DNA of 64,000 nucleotides from Perkinsus marinus ATCC 50983 (GCF_000006405.1 NW_003205565.1:156015-220014), one strand, 5' to 3'. Shown: positions 33,405 through 46,027, counted from the stretch's first letter. The notes: a model not told the origin generated them from the sequence alone. Numbers and translations: made by a program.

Positions 33405-35762
33405 TCATGCACTCCACTTATCAGCATCAATCAGCTTCTTCACTTTACCATGCGCCTCGTCTACTAAAGCACCACGAATGGATTTGACGTTGCAGCACGA
33501 GCCGAACATTTGCGCGATGAAACGCGCCGCATTTCCAGGACGTTGAACATATCTGATCGAGACAACAAATATAAAAACCCACCAACCCGAAGGAAGAGAG
33601 TTCCTTCGCCGCTACATGTTCAACAGTGAACTGGTACAACAACTGACATCCATAATCCCACCTACACATTGCTGGAAAGCGGAGGGTTTCCAATACAGGA
33701 TGGGTTGTGAGGGTCAGGAGGGCATGATACCACAGGCCAGACCGATAGGAAAGAGGCAGTGCCGCTCAGCGCATCCGTGCCACCCGCAGAGGCAATGATA
33801 GCCATTGGCTCGATAGATTTGTTATACCTGAGTCGCAGCTAACAACATCTACAAGTGTCACGTCGTACATCTGCAAAGCAGACTCCAGTCTTGTCGGCTG
33901 CTTATGGGCTGAACAAATCCTGTAATGCGATGGGATACCGTACCTATCATGGAGATCACATCACAAAAACATTAAAAGACTCTACTTGGTAAGTTCAGTT
34001 TGGCATTTATCGATGTGAGGTTTATCAGAGTCACTTCCAGCAAAAACCGCGACACAGCAACCTTTAATCTGCAAGAGAACCGAGCGTGGCTGTAAGCGAA
34101 CTCGGGATTGAAGGCATACGAATCCATGGTGCCTCAAGTTACTGCAGACCCGCTCTTCAGGAGTCATCTTAACTGCTTTCGAGGGCCATCCGAACGGTTG
34201 TCCAGTCACCCGCTCGCACACAGCAATGTACCTGAACAGACATGGGATGACGCCATCCATAATAAGGTACCAGGCCGGGCAAGTTACCGGTAGGCGCATT
34301 CGACAACATGCTCGTTGGAGAGCTTGGGCACAGCCTTATCGCGATCCGGTTTGAAACCCATATCGAGGAGAGCATCTCTAACATACTGCTTCGAAAACTC
34401 AGCCGGTTTCAGATGGGGATGATCCTTCAGCAACTCCGAAACATTGCGGTAACTATGAACGACAAAATAGGTCAACTGTCTCTTCGTGATGCATTGACAT
34501 CAATTCCTAGCCAGGGGCGATAAAAAAGGCCGGGCGACCATTAGAAGGAAGACGTACCATCTAGCCCATGAAGCATCGCTTTGAGCACTCCTAGCCGAGT
34601 CAAGCCTACTCGATGGATTGGGAAGGTGTACTCGCGCTTTCCCGAACTCACTTTCCGTCGTTCATGAGCTTTTCAATCTGTGGGAATTTACTCTCCCACT
34701 CCTTCACATCACACATGCGAGAGGAATCGGGAGTGTTGACCTTGACCAACAAGCATGTGATACAACAGCTGTAGCTCTCACCTCGTCAATGACATGCAAA
34801 ACACCGTTTTCATCGACGCCAAACTCATACTTGGTGTCAAGAAGAATCAAGCCCCTGTCCCGCATCAACTGAGCTCCTCTCTCATACAATCTGAGTGATT
34901 TCGAGTAGGATTCACCCCGAAGCAATTGAACCCACTTGAAAGACAGTTCCTTGATCTGACGGGCCACATCGGCGCCGCAATACGATGCCACCTGAAGAAC
35001 TTTCCCGAATAAGCAAATAGTTACTCTCATACCTCCTCCATAGTCATATTCTCGTCGTGGCCAACTTCCGCTTTGGTGGTAGGAGTAAAAATCGGTGTGG
35101 GGAGCTTCTGAAACCTGTGCAGCGCTTACACCACGACTCACCCCGTTTCACGTGAACCAACCTGATTAGGCCTTCCTCCAGCTTGAGGCCACAAAAAGTA
35201 CGATCGCCTTTCTCGTACGCGGCAGCCATGCTCCCTGACACCAAGAAGAACGAACAACATTCAGTCGGCTTCAAAGGCCCAGAACTCACCCCAGAGATAG
35301 CCTCTGACGATGCACTCGACTCCGACATTCTTCATTTTCTTCTGCACAACGACAGCGGGGTCCACCAAATTGTCGCCAACCATAGCATTGGGTACCTAGG
35401 AGGATCGGGCCCATGCACAAGAAGAACAGTTGATGCTCACAATATCCTTCGTCGAGTTCATAGCCCACTGCGAGATAGTGTTCAACACCTGACCCTTGAA
35501 GGGAATAAGATTCGGCAGAACGTAGTCGAATGCAGAAACCCTGAGAGATCCGAGACGACCAAATCAACTGGAGATCCATAATGGATGTATCTCACCTGTC
35601 GTTAGTAACCATAACCACGTTGGCATCGGTAAAATAAATCTCACGGACCTTTCCCTTCATCGGCATACCAAGCTCAGGAATGAAGCACTCAGCCAATGTG
35701 TTGTCCAAATTCTCCTCAATACGAGCCTTGTAATCCTCCTTGTTGGTCACTGCAGAAGCCAT
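33405..35762 (-). CDS. Bifunctional SAICAR synthetase / AIR carboxylase (PAICS-type PurC-PurE fusion)
   Basis: Two steps of de novo purine synthesis lie in one reading unit. The N-terminal SAICAR synthetase starts MASAVTNKEDYKARIEENLD and continues GKVREIYFTDANVVMVTNDR, SAFDYVLPNLIPFKGQVLN, CIVRGYLWG, LPTPIFTPTTKAEVGHDEN, GLILLDTKYEFGVDENG and VLHVIDEVNTPDSSR, ending KQYVRDALLDMGF. After VTGQPFGWPS and a linker, the C-terminal domain reads CVAVFAGSDSDKPHIDKC, YGIPSHYRICSAHKQPTRLE and a PVVSCPP segment. It ends GNAARFIAQMFG and a stop at 33405. The GSDSD and SAHK motifs define PurE, and PVVSCPP resembles the animal PAICS (class II, CO2-using) carboxylase. The C-before-E order is that of animal PAICS, not of fungal ADE2. 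At least ten short introns interrupt the gene. Exon joins around 33650-33450 are the least certain. Confidence 0.9.
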
Positions 35763-36202
35763 GGGTGGGAGACAGAAAACTCTGACCGGTTACTATACAA
35801 AGGCGAACGATGAAGACAACCGTTGGGCAGCAGTGGAGACAATTCCGGTCACGGTACAGTTGAACATGCTCATCATCACCCAGTCGGATCGCTGCAATGA
35901 GTAAATCGCATCAGGCCGAGTTCAATGGGCAGAACGATCAGAGTTCCTTGGGCTCGTGTCTCTTATGATGACGGTGGAAGCGAGCACACCACTGTCCAGA
36001 TCAGTGCTCATAGGACGGGACGATTGCCTGAGAGAATAGAGCGCGTGAAATGATGGCTGAATACCTCCTACTGAGGGTTATTCACCGCATGGGTACTCCC
36101 ACCTACCCAAGAGATGCACAGCCATGAACAAGAAGACGAGTTGGACTCACCAATTACCGCTGAAGCTCCCCAATGAACGCTCCGACCACTTATACGAGAT
36201 AC
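35763..36202. other. Spacer between two minus-strand genes
   Basis: This 440-bp spacer contains the 5' flank of the PAICS-like gene and the 3' flank of the CLC gene. No open frame with recognisable content or repeat was seen. Confidence 0.4.
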
Positions 36203-39200
36203 CTAGGAAAGGATCGTGGCGGGCAAATTATCAAGTTCGAGGAAAGTCACATGTTCATTAGAGTCATCCTGAGGAGAGCCCGAATGTGAACCTTCATCAC
36301 ATAGCTCAGATACCTGCATTAACAACGAGTTCGTGAAGTACGAGAGGCGTTTCGGATTTATGATGGCGCGCGAGATTCGCAAGCATTCGTTGCGAGAGAT
36401 GACTTGCACGCATGCACACGACTGCGATACATACATCGACATTAGGAGTGATAATCTTCATCATAGTGTTCGACAGACTTAGCCTCCGTGATGGTCTGTC
36501 GAGCGTCCTCGAGGGTCCCTCGAAACGCCTCCTTATGTCACGGTCGGTCGTGCGTATGCTCGGATGTTCAGCGCGATAGTCGTATTCCATAGCCGCTAAG
36601 CGCGACTTGAACAAGTGCCTCACGTCGGTGAGCTCGAAGTGGGCCCCCTCAGCAGAGACGCCCGCTCTCTCCATCATGTGCTCGGTGACGTCCTTCTCGT
36701 AGACTAGACTGATCAACGCACTCGAGAGATAGTTACACAACATAATTGGAAGAACGAGGGAGTAGACTCCGGTGAGCTCGTAAGCTATGACAACGGCCGT
36801 GATAGGAGTGCGAAACCACGAAGAAAACATTCCCGTCATGCCGAATAGAACTCCTGTTTGGTGAAGGTATCGAACGAACGAGGGGGACCTATAACGATAA
36901 CAAAACCAAGGAGAGGAGGAACGACAAGGTACGATATAAGGGTACATGCCAGTGGCCTCGCCGATGGACCTCGCGGCCGACCCGATTGCTGAGCCGAGGT
37001 ACCCTCCAGTAACCAACGAGGGTGTGAGCAGACCAGCCGGAACTCCTATAGATGTTGCCATGCTCGCCATGAACAAGCGGTAAACGAACATCATCAGCTG
37101 AGCGGAGCGAAGCACTTGAACATGCGTGATATTTCGCAAGTTCTCACAGGTTTTCCGAACCCATGAGAGTCTACTGGATCCTTGAGTTGCTCCTCCAGAC
37201 CATGCGTGCCCAGGCCATAGACTTCACCATGGTAGTTGGTGAGATTATAAGTTAACTGCCGATCTCCTCCGAGTCAGCATGAGCGACAACCTTACACAGG
37301 ATAGCAAGGCTCCAACGACTCCGTAGATCGCGTAAGGCACAATGAGGAGGTAAACGGAGTGGTCGTCAGCACCGATCTGAAAATCCAGGATCGGTGACAG
37401 TCAAATCGATCACTCACGGCGTCGTCGTTGGACGATTCCACTCCCGCCCACGACACAGCCTTTCTATTTCTCCGCGGCCTCAGGGCCAAGATAGCTCGCA
37501 GGTGCTCATCCAGCTTGAAAAAGATCTTGTTCCTATCGATGGTTGACGATATTCACGCAAATCAAACAGGGACACATCTCAGATGCATTCAAGCTTACAT
37601 CCTCAGAGTCGCAACAGTGTACAGCCACCCTCCGATGAAAGTGAAAATTCCAACAATTGCGGAGTAGATGACGAAATAAAGTTCTTCCTTCTGGCCGTGG
37701 ATGTCAAGGTCGAGTATATTATCGATTCGGAAAGGCTCGAAACGATGCATTAGTGTTCGTGCTAACAGCGTACCTTACATAACAACAACCATGGAATAAG
37801 TTCGGGCACTTCAGAGCCGATGAAAACACAGTAGGAAGATCTGTTACTGACAACACTAGCCAAACAGATTTGAGTCATAACTCTTCTACTAGTAAGCTGC
37901 AGTATCTCTTCCAGAGCAAAGGTTACACCTCGAAAAGACATTTTCAGAAAACGCTGAGGGCGACGATCGAGGTTCACCCGCAATTGGAGTATCGAACGCT
38001 GCCGCAATCCCCGTTGCAGCAGCTACGACTTGTACCGCTGACTGGAGATCTCTGTTGCGTGTAATTTCCGCCTTCAGAAAAGGGCTGATAGGAATCCGCA
38101 CAAATCCGTCGAGAAGTTATCCAGAAAGAAGTAGTCGAAGAAAATTCGAAGCGTGCCTATGCAATGGTACTGAGAACTCCGATGAGCTCAAACTCCTTCC
38201 TAGTTCAATGCGGACTATATGGGATGTAGGGTACTGGAAGAACCTTGTCCTGTACTAGACGAGTATGGCATACCATGAATAGTTAAATGCCGTCCGGCGA
38301 TTACTCACAGTCCCATATTTTATTTTTTACGAAAACTATAGTGACGCTGTACAAGCAGTAATTCGCTAAGCGGAGCCTACCACATGATCAGCGCAACTGA
38401 TGCCGTAGCCGCGGCGATATGCACAGCTGGGCCCTCTAGCCCCATAGGAAAGCCTGCAAGAGTCAAATGAGATTGTTCATTCGAGGGAGCTAGCTTTGCA
38501 ACAAGAACGCTACGGTGAAATAACGGTAGTAACTGGACATAGGTGGAATCTCTACCTGTGTCCAGGTACTACAGAGTCTATAGTAAAGATAAACAGAGCA
38601 ATTGATGATAGACATCTTTCCGCAAATGTCTGCAGTGCAGACACCTCACCTCCGGCCACAATGATGGTTGCGAGAATGATTCTTAGAGGGATGACGCAGA
38701 AAGGTATAACATGACCGTTCGTGATGGACACGCGCGTGTTTATCAAACCGCCACCTTGAACTGGATCTCTAAACCTAGCCGGAGCGAGCTGAAGACGAGC
38801 TATGATAGGACTGGAGCTGAGTCGAGACCCTTACACCTAGGAAAGCGCCGGTAGCAAGGGCGGCGCCTAGCATGATCGCGGAGACGATCCATGGGTTCGT
38901 ATCCGCCAGCACAGAGCTGTCCAACGGGCAGTGGTTGATGCCCATGAAGCAGCCACCGTAGCTGTGGACCGAGGTGAAGGCGCGTCCATGGATGGCGACT
39001 CACTTGACAGATCTATCGAGGGCGTATATCATCAGACAAACCAGGCATGCAACGCCTATGCTACCGACCAGGACGAGACCTGAGAATGAGCACTCAGAGG
39101 CACGACGAGAAGAAGCTTGGGTACGACGTCAACAATGACCACGAACGCGCGGCTTACCCACGTAAGTGTGTTCGCCCATATACTTCCGCCACCAGACGCG

Positions 39201-39474
39201 AGATTCAAGCAGGGACATTCCTAAATTACGGCGAGAGATTTCAGTTCTGTGACGAGACCGCTCAGTCGAGCCTGGCAGATGCCTTGCCCCCGACAGAGGC
39301 TTGGTGGCAATCTGAGTAGCGGTACTGTGGCATGCTAAAAACTACGCTGTATCGCACCGCTATGCGCGTCCCTGGTTGGTCGTTTTCTTCCGCTTCATTT
39401 CGTGCGTTAATTACAACTGCGATATCTTGGCCGTCTAACACACGGCCTCTATGACTCGAGGGAGCTACTGGCAC
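36203..39474 (-). CDS. CLC-family chloride channel or Cl-/H+ exchanger
   Basis: CLC proteins move chloride across membranes, as channels or as proton-coupled exchangers. From 5' to 3' the exons give VLVGSIGVACLVCLMIYALD, the region SYGGCFMGINHCPL, and GFPMGLEGPAVHIAAATASV (about 38450-38395). This last is the GxEGP ion-path motif with the gating glutamate. Next are AAATGIAAAFDTPIAG and GVTFALEEILQ, then GVPAGLLTPSLVTGGYLGS (the GxFxP-type filter motif, about 37060-37000) and GMTGMFSSWFRTPITAVVIA with YELTGVYS. The cytosolic C-terminus (FKSRLAAMEYDY onward) ends LDNLPATILS; only a degenerate CBS-like region is visible. Having the gating glutamate favours an exchanger over a pure channel, but this is inference. 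The 5' exon (near 39474, MPVAPSSHRGRVLDGQ) is uncertain. Confidence 0.85.
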
Positions 39475-39998
39475 CTACCCACGAGTTCCTCTGACCTCGA
39501 CTCCTTGTGAGCTAGGGGAGCGGTCATATAGGACCAAGCGACAACAAGGCTCCGAGGCACAGACGGTTTAGTACCCTCCCGTGATTGCCCGTTCGAGGGT
39601 TTTCCGGTTTTTTTCATTTTTCAAGGGTTTTACCCTAAAATTCGGTGGGTTTCACGCTGAACTCTGAGCAACGGCATGAGATCGTTACACGTCCATGCTC
39701 GCTAGCTATAAAGGGATAGACTCACAAAGTGCATGCAAATGTACTGCGTCAATGAGGTGCGGATTTAAGCTTCTACCCGAACTTGAATTACCCAACAGAA
39801 GGGGTCGTTCAATAAACCGATTTCGAAATTCTGAATCGCTTCTTACACGTATAATACGATGCTAGGACCAATTCTGACATCCAGAAAATATAAAATGAAC
39901 AAGAGGAAAACGAGCGTTTCGTTTCTCGCGCGCCCAGTATTTTCCTCTCTCTCTGTTGCCTTGGCATTCCCCGAGACTCAAAGATTGAAGTTTGTAAA
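39475..39998. other. Divergent intergenic region
   Basis: The region lies between the starts of the CLC gene (minus) and the Whirly-like gene (plus), so both promoters should be here. It contains a G/T-rich patch at 39590-39660 with AGGGTTTTCC and AGGGTTTTACCC words. No TATA box or other known element is convincing. Confidence 0.4.
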
Positions 39999-41360
39999 AT
40001 GTTGCGCGGTTGCCTCCAGCATCTGAGCGAGATTTCCTCATTCAGCGCAGTACAGCCTGCACCCTTCTCCATATTCACTGATAAGGCTATGGTCATGATC
40101 AAACCGACACCGGTAAGTTACGCAACTCAGTGAATTACATATTCATCGTGATAGAAGTCGTATAAAATACTAAGTCGTTTATATCGGGCTCGGTGCATTA
40201 GGACCCAATCGCATCAATCGGCTCTACCAACATTAGATTTGCCCACGATATGGTATGAGAAATTCATCTTCGTCTCGTGAGTGTAGCCGCTCCAATTGCG
40301 TCAAATCCTAGGCCGTCGTCCAGAGGATCAATGGCGAACTCAAGGTGAAGACTGAAGGGAAGCTGTCTTGGCTCTTCATGAACAAGTCTGCCGAGGGAAG
40401 CACTGGCAAGAGTAAACAACGAGTGAAGAAGTTCGATCCGATTTCATTGCTGGTCCTCTCAGCTTACGATAAGCAGTCGTTGCTATCCATATCACTTAAC
40501 GCTGCTAAGGCTGCTGAAATCTTGACACTCTCACCAGCTGCTGGTGGTACTATAAGTAAGGGTGTCCCTATAACTCGCTTCTCAAATTCGTCGAGTTCGT
40601 AGATCCCAGTGCCTTCTCCAAGGGAGGGCCCCAATCTCTCTCCTTCTCACCGGTCACCAAACCCGCTGATGGGGAGACCGAGGCGAAGCAGGCGGTTCAT
40701 ATTGTGGCCACCGTAATACTAGTGTTAACAGCAACGATAATTTCGTGTTCGACTAAGTCACCTCCGGAATTTGTACATGCTCGTTTCTCGTTCTCCAGTG
40801 CTCGCTCCGTGACTCTTGCCTTGCCCTGTGGCATTCTGCACATTTTCGATAATAATTGTGCAGGGCATAAACATAGTTTAATTATTACATATTTCGAGCA
40901 TGCTGCAGTGGCCCTGGAGTGGTTCAATAGTTGCATACTTGCACGTGTCGCTGAGCCCGCTATTAGCTTCTCAATATCCTCAGAAAGCGGCTCAAAGAAT
41001 TGAAATCGACGCTACTCCTGGGGAGCTGAAGGCCATGCAAGTGCTGATAGAATCCGTACGTCCTCCAACTACTCGCTGGACTAGGCACACACCGCTGCAG
41101 GTACTTCCTGCATTGTATGGCTGGCGACTCAATCCGGTGAGCGAGGCGGCCAACGAAAGTCAGGGAAACAACGTAAGACCGGTGACAAGGATTCACTCAA
41201 CCTATCTTGAGATCGCCTCTCAGTTTTATGTCGCTGTCTGGAATCGGACGTATTTCTATGCAACTTCACGAAATTCTCGGATCGTCATTATTTATTACAC
41301 GCTCTTTAGGATTTCCCTCAGGCCCCTCCTGCCCCGAGCGTCGATGACTTTTTCTCCTAA
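39999..41360 (+). CDS. Whirly-like single-stranded nucleic-acid-binding protein
   Basis: Exon 1 (39999-40112) starts MLRGCLQHLSEISSFSAVQP and continues APFSIFTDKAMVMIKPTP. Exon 2 is 40202-40252. Exon 3 from 40311 gives GKLSWLFMNKS, KKFDPISLLVLSAYDKQSLL and AAKAAEILTLSPAAG. Later pieces give KFVEFVDPSAFSKGGPQSLS and IEIDATPGELKAMQVLIES. This order parallels plant Whirly proteins and kinetoplastid MRP proteins (FSVYKGKAALSV, KKQKFALSPTEVGSL, EFFHDPS, PVTKAEFAVM), which bind ssDNA or RNA in organelles. The Arg/Leu-rich start could be a mitochondrial presequence. The acidic-hydrophobic end APPAPSVDDFFS resembles partner-binding tails of SSB proteins. The family call rests on spaced motif similarity only. 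A frame step near 40547 is discussed among the findings. Confidence 0.5.
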
Positions 41361-42778
41361 GGGGTTGTTGTAGACGTGGAATTCATTATAAGCAAAGCAT
41401 CCGTACACGGACTGAATTTTTCCGATGCTAGTATAGTACACTTGCGTTGTTATATAAGGAGAGCTCTGATGGTGGGGCCACAGTGATGCTTTTCATAAAG
41501 TACTCCATAGATACGAGTAGTCACCTGGTGGAGCCACAAGGGGATATACATGCACACGTATGCTCTTCATTCGAAACAACTACTTCCGAGCATACTGTGT
41601 CACCACGTTAGACGCAGCTACGGATTGGCCTATGAGATTGCACATTCAGCGTTGTTAATTCTCAATGAACTGTTATCGTACTCCCACGCTAAGTGCCACA
41701 TACAGGGCGATCGGATGCGAACGAGGGTAGACACTTGTCTTCATATCGATGCATTCGATTCGTCGTTTCCAGATACCACACGTTTGATCCCAACGTCGAA
41801 CCTCATCAATCTCGTCTGCACTACCGCAGTTGCCCCCACATCGTCGGAGGCGTTATGGCAAGGGAAAGAGGGCGAAGGAAATTCAACCCTGTGGAGACAC
41901 TCAGGTCTGTGCGACCTCTCTCCGTCGTGTAGCATATACTGAGCCTCAGGTTCGAACGGTCTTCCGATCATACTCCTAGCCTGGCAGAACCATGCTTTGG
42001 GAGAGATGTACGTTGACTAAGTCCCCTATTGATGTGATTAAATTCTCAAGCTCTCATATTTGTTAACGTACTCCGAGCTTTCTCGTGTTCGCGCTATCAT
42101 ACACGTATTCCTATCAGTTAGAGAGTATCCCTCTATCTGCAGTATCGTGGTGAACACCATTCTATCGGACTCGCTGAAATCACTCGGCTCTCCTGCAGTG
42201 ACGAGCTACCTGTTCAGGTCCTGGCCTCATTGCGGCCACATCAGCACCAGTCAACCCTGGTTGGCTCAGTAGCCGAAGGTCGTAGAGTGAGACGTGGCGC
42301 AAGAATGGAAGACAGAGTTATTCACGTCGAAGAGGACGCACGGCTCGGGAGAAGGAGAACGCCTCGAGTTGGTGAAACATTTTGTCGTTAGTTAGCAATT
42401 GGGACTCCTAGGCTACCTCACGACTCGCTCGCCATTTTCGCCGATCGACCTCGTACTGCCGTACGACAGAACACCGATGGAAGGACCAGATTGAGAACAT
42501 AATTGGGTCCGTTCTTTCCTGCTTGGGAGTAGTAATGATCATACGTTCCTCAGATATGCTGATCGTTGGGCCACGTCTAACACTGAGTACGGAAATCGTT
42601 GTTATGCTGTTCGTGCCTACAACACACTCAAACTCCCTTGAATTCACTACATCATTACCACCACTCAAACTCGATGGAATAAAGAAGCCTTCTTTGAAGT
42701 TTGGGTTAAGTCGTTCACGCAAAACCAATTATCATTTTGGAGAAACGTTATTGGATAATTACGTTGTCGGAGTTGGTA
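41361..42778. other. Low-confidence coding or degenerate region
   Basis: About 1.4 kb without a gene I can model. Minus-strand pieces such as PCHNASDDVGATAVVQTRLM (about 41870-41800) and SRRGPTIS-type sequence at 42728-42408, and plus-strand open frames at 41550-41942 and 42523-42804, look partly coding but share no recognised domain and do not join cleanly. A GGTTCGAAC box at 41949-41957 is not part of a tRNA. Confidence 0.3.
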
Positions 42779-45700
42779 TTACTCCTGGGACCGACGGACC
42801 TTAGACAGGTACCGTTGCTCTGCTTCCAACAGTTTATCGGCCTCTCGCTTCTTGCCGGAGCGTCGACGAACCCTTGATGGGAACTCTGCATCTGCCAAAC
42901 ACCTTATCACTTCATCACAATCTGGCGGACGCTACTCTCAGTATTGTCCTGGCGAGAATTAGCGACTGCTTGGGCGAGCCTTTCGAGCTCATCTCGATCC
43001 TCAGCTAGGTCCGAGGACACCACCTGAGCAAGGGACGCAGAATCACTCCACCGTGAATTTCGCTCCGACTACCTTCTTCGTTTTCTCTTCCTTCTCCTCT
43101 CTACGCCGGGCTCGACGTCTGGCCGCTGGTCCTAGCTTCTTGCGAGGTGACCCGTTACCGGCTGGGGTCGCGCTCGTCTCATCGACGGCCTTGGCAGGCT
43201 CAACCTAAATGTGGCACGTCAAGCCAACTTTTCCAAAGACGAAGGTTCATGAGCTGAGCGAATCGTGCAGAGCACCACAGCCGCGCCCCTATGACCTTCT
43301 CAGCGACCTCGTCACTGGCATCAGCTGCTACCATCTCTTCCGCTCTTCTGCGCCTAGCCGCTCTCTGCCGAGCTCCTCTCCCTCCCTTATGAGACTTCTC
43401 GATATCCTTCTGAACTTCCTGAATCATCACACGCTGTCGCGTCCCATCTCAACGAGTAACGGACCGTCTCTTTCTTCTTCTCTATCTGCTTCTTCTTAGA
43501 CTGCTGCAGCTGTTTTAAGGCTCGCTTATCCTCGATGGCGAACTCGACTATAGGCCGACGGTCCGAGTCCAAGTATCTAGTGCCGGAAGAGTTCAGTGCT
43601 ACATCACGTTCAAGGACGAGAAAGCCAACAAAAATATTCTATCTACGACTTCATCACAAACCGTCGGCCTTGGAGTTTTACTTGTTATTGTTATTCATCA
43701 TCCTCAGGCACTTCAAAGCAACTTGGTTGTTCCTGAAGTCCGCGAAGGCGAATCCTTTGCAGCGTTTAGTGGTGGCTCCCTCCTCTCCACCAGGAATCGG
43801 CACCCTTCTCTCTTCATCAACCAATACATTGACCTTCATCCATAGCAGCAGTGTAACGGCAATCCGCACTTGTAAACTACCTTAACCGAATGCCTAGTAC
43901 TCGCCTTGACCTTAGCCTCCTTGAGAGCCTCGTCAATGGCCTGCTTGAGAGACTGCTTAGTCGTATGAACAGCCAAATTCCGAATAGACAAGCGCAACGG
44001 GTTGATGACGAAGTTAGTATTATTGTACATCTTATACCTAGCAATAATTATCACTGCAGAGCGGCTACCATAACTCCTCCTACTTCCGCTCCTTCCAAGA
44101 TGCTTCTCGGAGACGCTTCTCGGAGGCAGTCAGCTTTAAGAACTCCTCGGATTCTGAAAGCACTGTTTTCGGAAATCCTCGATGGTCGTACGTCCCACCA
44201 GGATCAATATAGCCTTCCTTCAGTAAATGGAGATTCTTCTTACTGTCCGCTTGAGACTTCTTTTCAACCGCACTAGCAACCTTGAGAGAAAAAACAGTGA
44301 GATCGGCTACATGCTGACTATGGCTCCATGCACCGCTCGGCCCCCCCAAAAATGCTAATCACCTCGTCAGGCCTTGATGGCTAATAACGACAACTCTCGT
44401 TCCTTCCAACGTGAATCCCGACAACTTCCCAGATTGGCAGTCGCTGCAGCACTGCTCATTGTTTTCGCCTCCTTCGAAGCGAGACCGAGAACCTGCAAGA
44501 GGCGCGATCACTCTAACATCTTCTCTATCTCGTCGTAGCATACACTCATAACCACCAATTAACATCGTATATGATCCTTTTCTGATCAGTGGGAACTTCA
44601 GTCCCTTCACAACCAGAGCACGATTAGCCAACTCCCACTCCGCGGCGAATATATTCGCCGCGATGCCGTAAGGTCGAAACGATGGAATTTTCGAAGGTTC
44701 GTTGTCAGAATAGACTAGTGGTGAATATATGTCCTCGCTTGCCCAATACTACCCTGTTGGCGCTCTCCTCGATGTCCAGCAACCTGTCGGCTACCTCGCT
44801 CGAACCTGAGCGTAGACACTAGCCTTGATGATGATCAGCCACGAACCCTTACGCATCTTGACGAAGGCCTTCCCACTCGAAGGGTGTTCACCACCGCCAA
44901 CAAACTTCACAAAGGTGACAGGATCTTTAACTTTGTCTCCGTCAGCATTCAACTGCTCTGTCAACGATGTGACAACATCGGGTATCGTACACGTGAAAGG
45001 GAGGTTGCGAATCTAGATAAAGGAAAAGTGACTGCAGAGGGAAAGTAAGGACTTTCTCAATACGTCGCCTCTCGAAATCACGACAGTGCGTTTTTAGTTC
45101 GTCCCGTGGTGCCCTTATTACAAACAAGGTCCGGCCTTCATCCAAATCGAAACCGCATTTTCGCTTCGCCTTGGAGCTCGAGGGCTCCTCGTCCTCCTCC
45201 TCGCTGTCAGATTCCTCAGACTCCTCTCCAGCATCACTATTATCATCGTCGAGCTACAGAAAACGCGCGTTTATCTACACTGTATCGAAGAGCACTGAAT
45301 TACATCCTGTGGTTCTTCCTTCATTTCCTCTTCCACTTCTTCTTTTTCCTCCTCTTTTTTCGCCTCCTCTACCTCTTTTTGACGTCTCTCACGCTTTTTC
45401 TTGGCGTAGGTTCGGGTGTCCACACTGAGATCCACGGCCACCTGAAACACATTTGCCGACAACCGATAAATGAGTGAGCCACGCTGCACTCTTAGGGTTG
45501 GGAGTAAGAACTTGAAAGACCGATTTTAACCTCAAACGCTGGCAGACGCAATTTTCACCTTTTTACCCTCTGCAGCATTGTAAGTCCGATCCACGAAACT
45601 CAGAGCAACCGTAGGCGTTCCCCGTTCGAGAGTCCCCGCTGAGTCACTACCTGCCTTCCTCGGACCTTGAGCCCTTGCGAAGAGCTGCTAACGGCGACTG

Positions 45701-46027
45701 CCTTGTCCGCTTCCTTTCGAGTTGAGAATTGAACGAAGGCAAAACCACTGATAAAAATAAAGCTCTCATATGAAGCTCCGACTGTCCCATAGTACCCATG
45801 CGGAAAAGGCCAATTCGGTTTGTTGTGTGGCTTCTCACCGAGGACGATTTCCGCGATCTTGCCAAATCGAGACATAGCCCTGAGGGTTGAACAGATATCA
45901 TCCCAAAGAGAGGAGGTATCTCTTACTTCTGCAGATCGGGCTTCATCGCCCTGTAGGAAAGATTTCGGACGATGACGCGGCCCTCCTTGGTGTGCTGCAT
46001 CGCGGAGGTAGCTGATCCCTCGACCAT
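42779..46027 (-). CDS. RBM28/NOP4-like nucleolar multi-RRM protein
   Basis: NOP4/RBM28 carries several RRMs and acts in 60S pre-rRNA processing. The start at 46027 gives MVEGSATSAMQHTKEGRVIV followed by RNLSYRAMKPDL (RNP2), AMSRFGKIAEIVLG and GFAFVQFSTRKEADKAV (RNP1). An acidic linker follows, then GFDLDEGRTLFV and IRNLPFTCTIPDVVTSLTEQ with SSGKAFVKMR (RRM2). NLHLLKEGYIDPGG and LTASEKRLREASWKERK match the RBM28 spacer (NLYLAREGLI and KRERFELLK). RRM3 shows LRLSIRNLAVHTT and CKGFAFADFRNNQVALKCL. RRPIVEFAIEDKRALK matches RBM28 RPIVEFSLEDRRKLK. The tail is very basic (ARRRARRREEKEEKTKK). A stop exists at 43043, but splicing of a 28-nt and a 35-nt intron extends the frame to YLSKVRRSQE and a stop at 42779; I give the longer form. 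Confidence 0.82.

Noticed and set aside
39590-39660. AGGGTTTT words as an internal telomere repeat
   Set aside because: Only two or three degenerate, non-tandem copies are present, so telomeric origin is not supported.
45171-45477. Ser- and Phe/Leu-rich plus-strand frames
   Set aside because: They are antisense to the acidic/Lys-rich linker exons of the RBM28-like gene.
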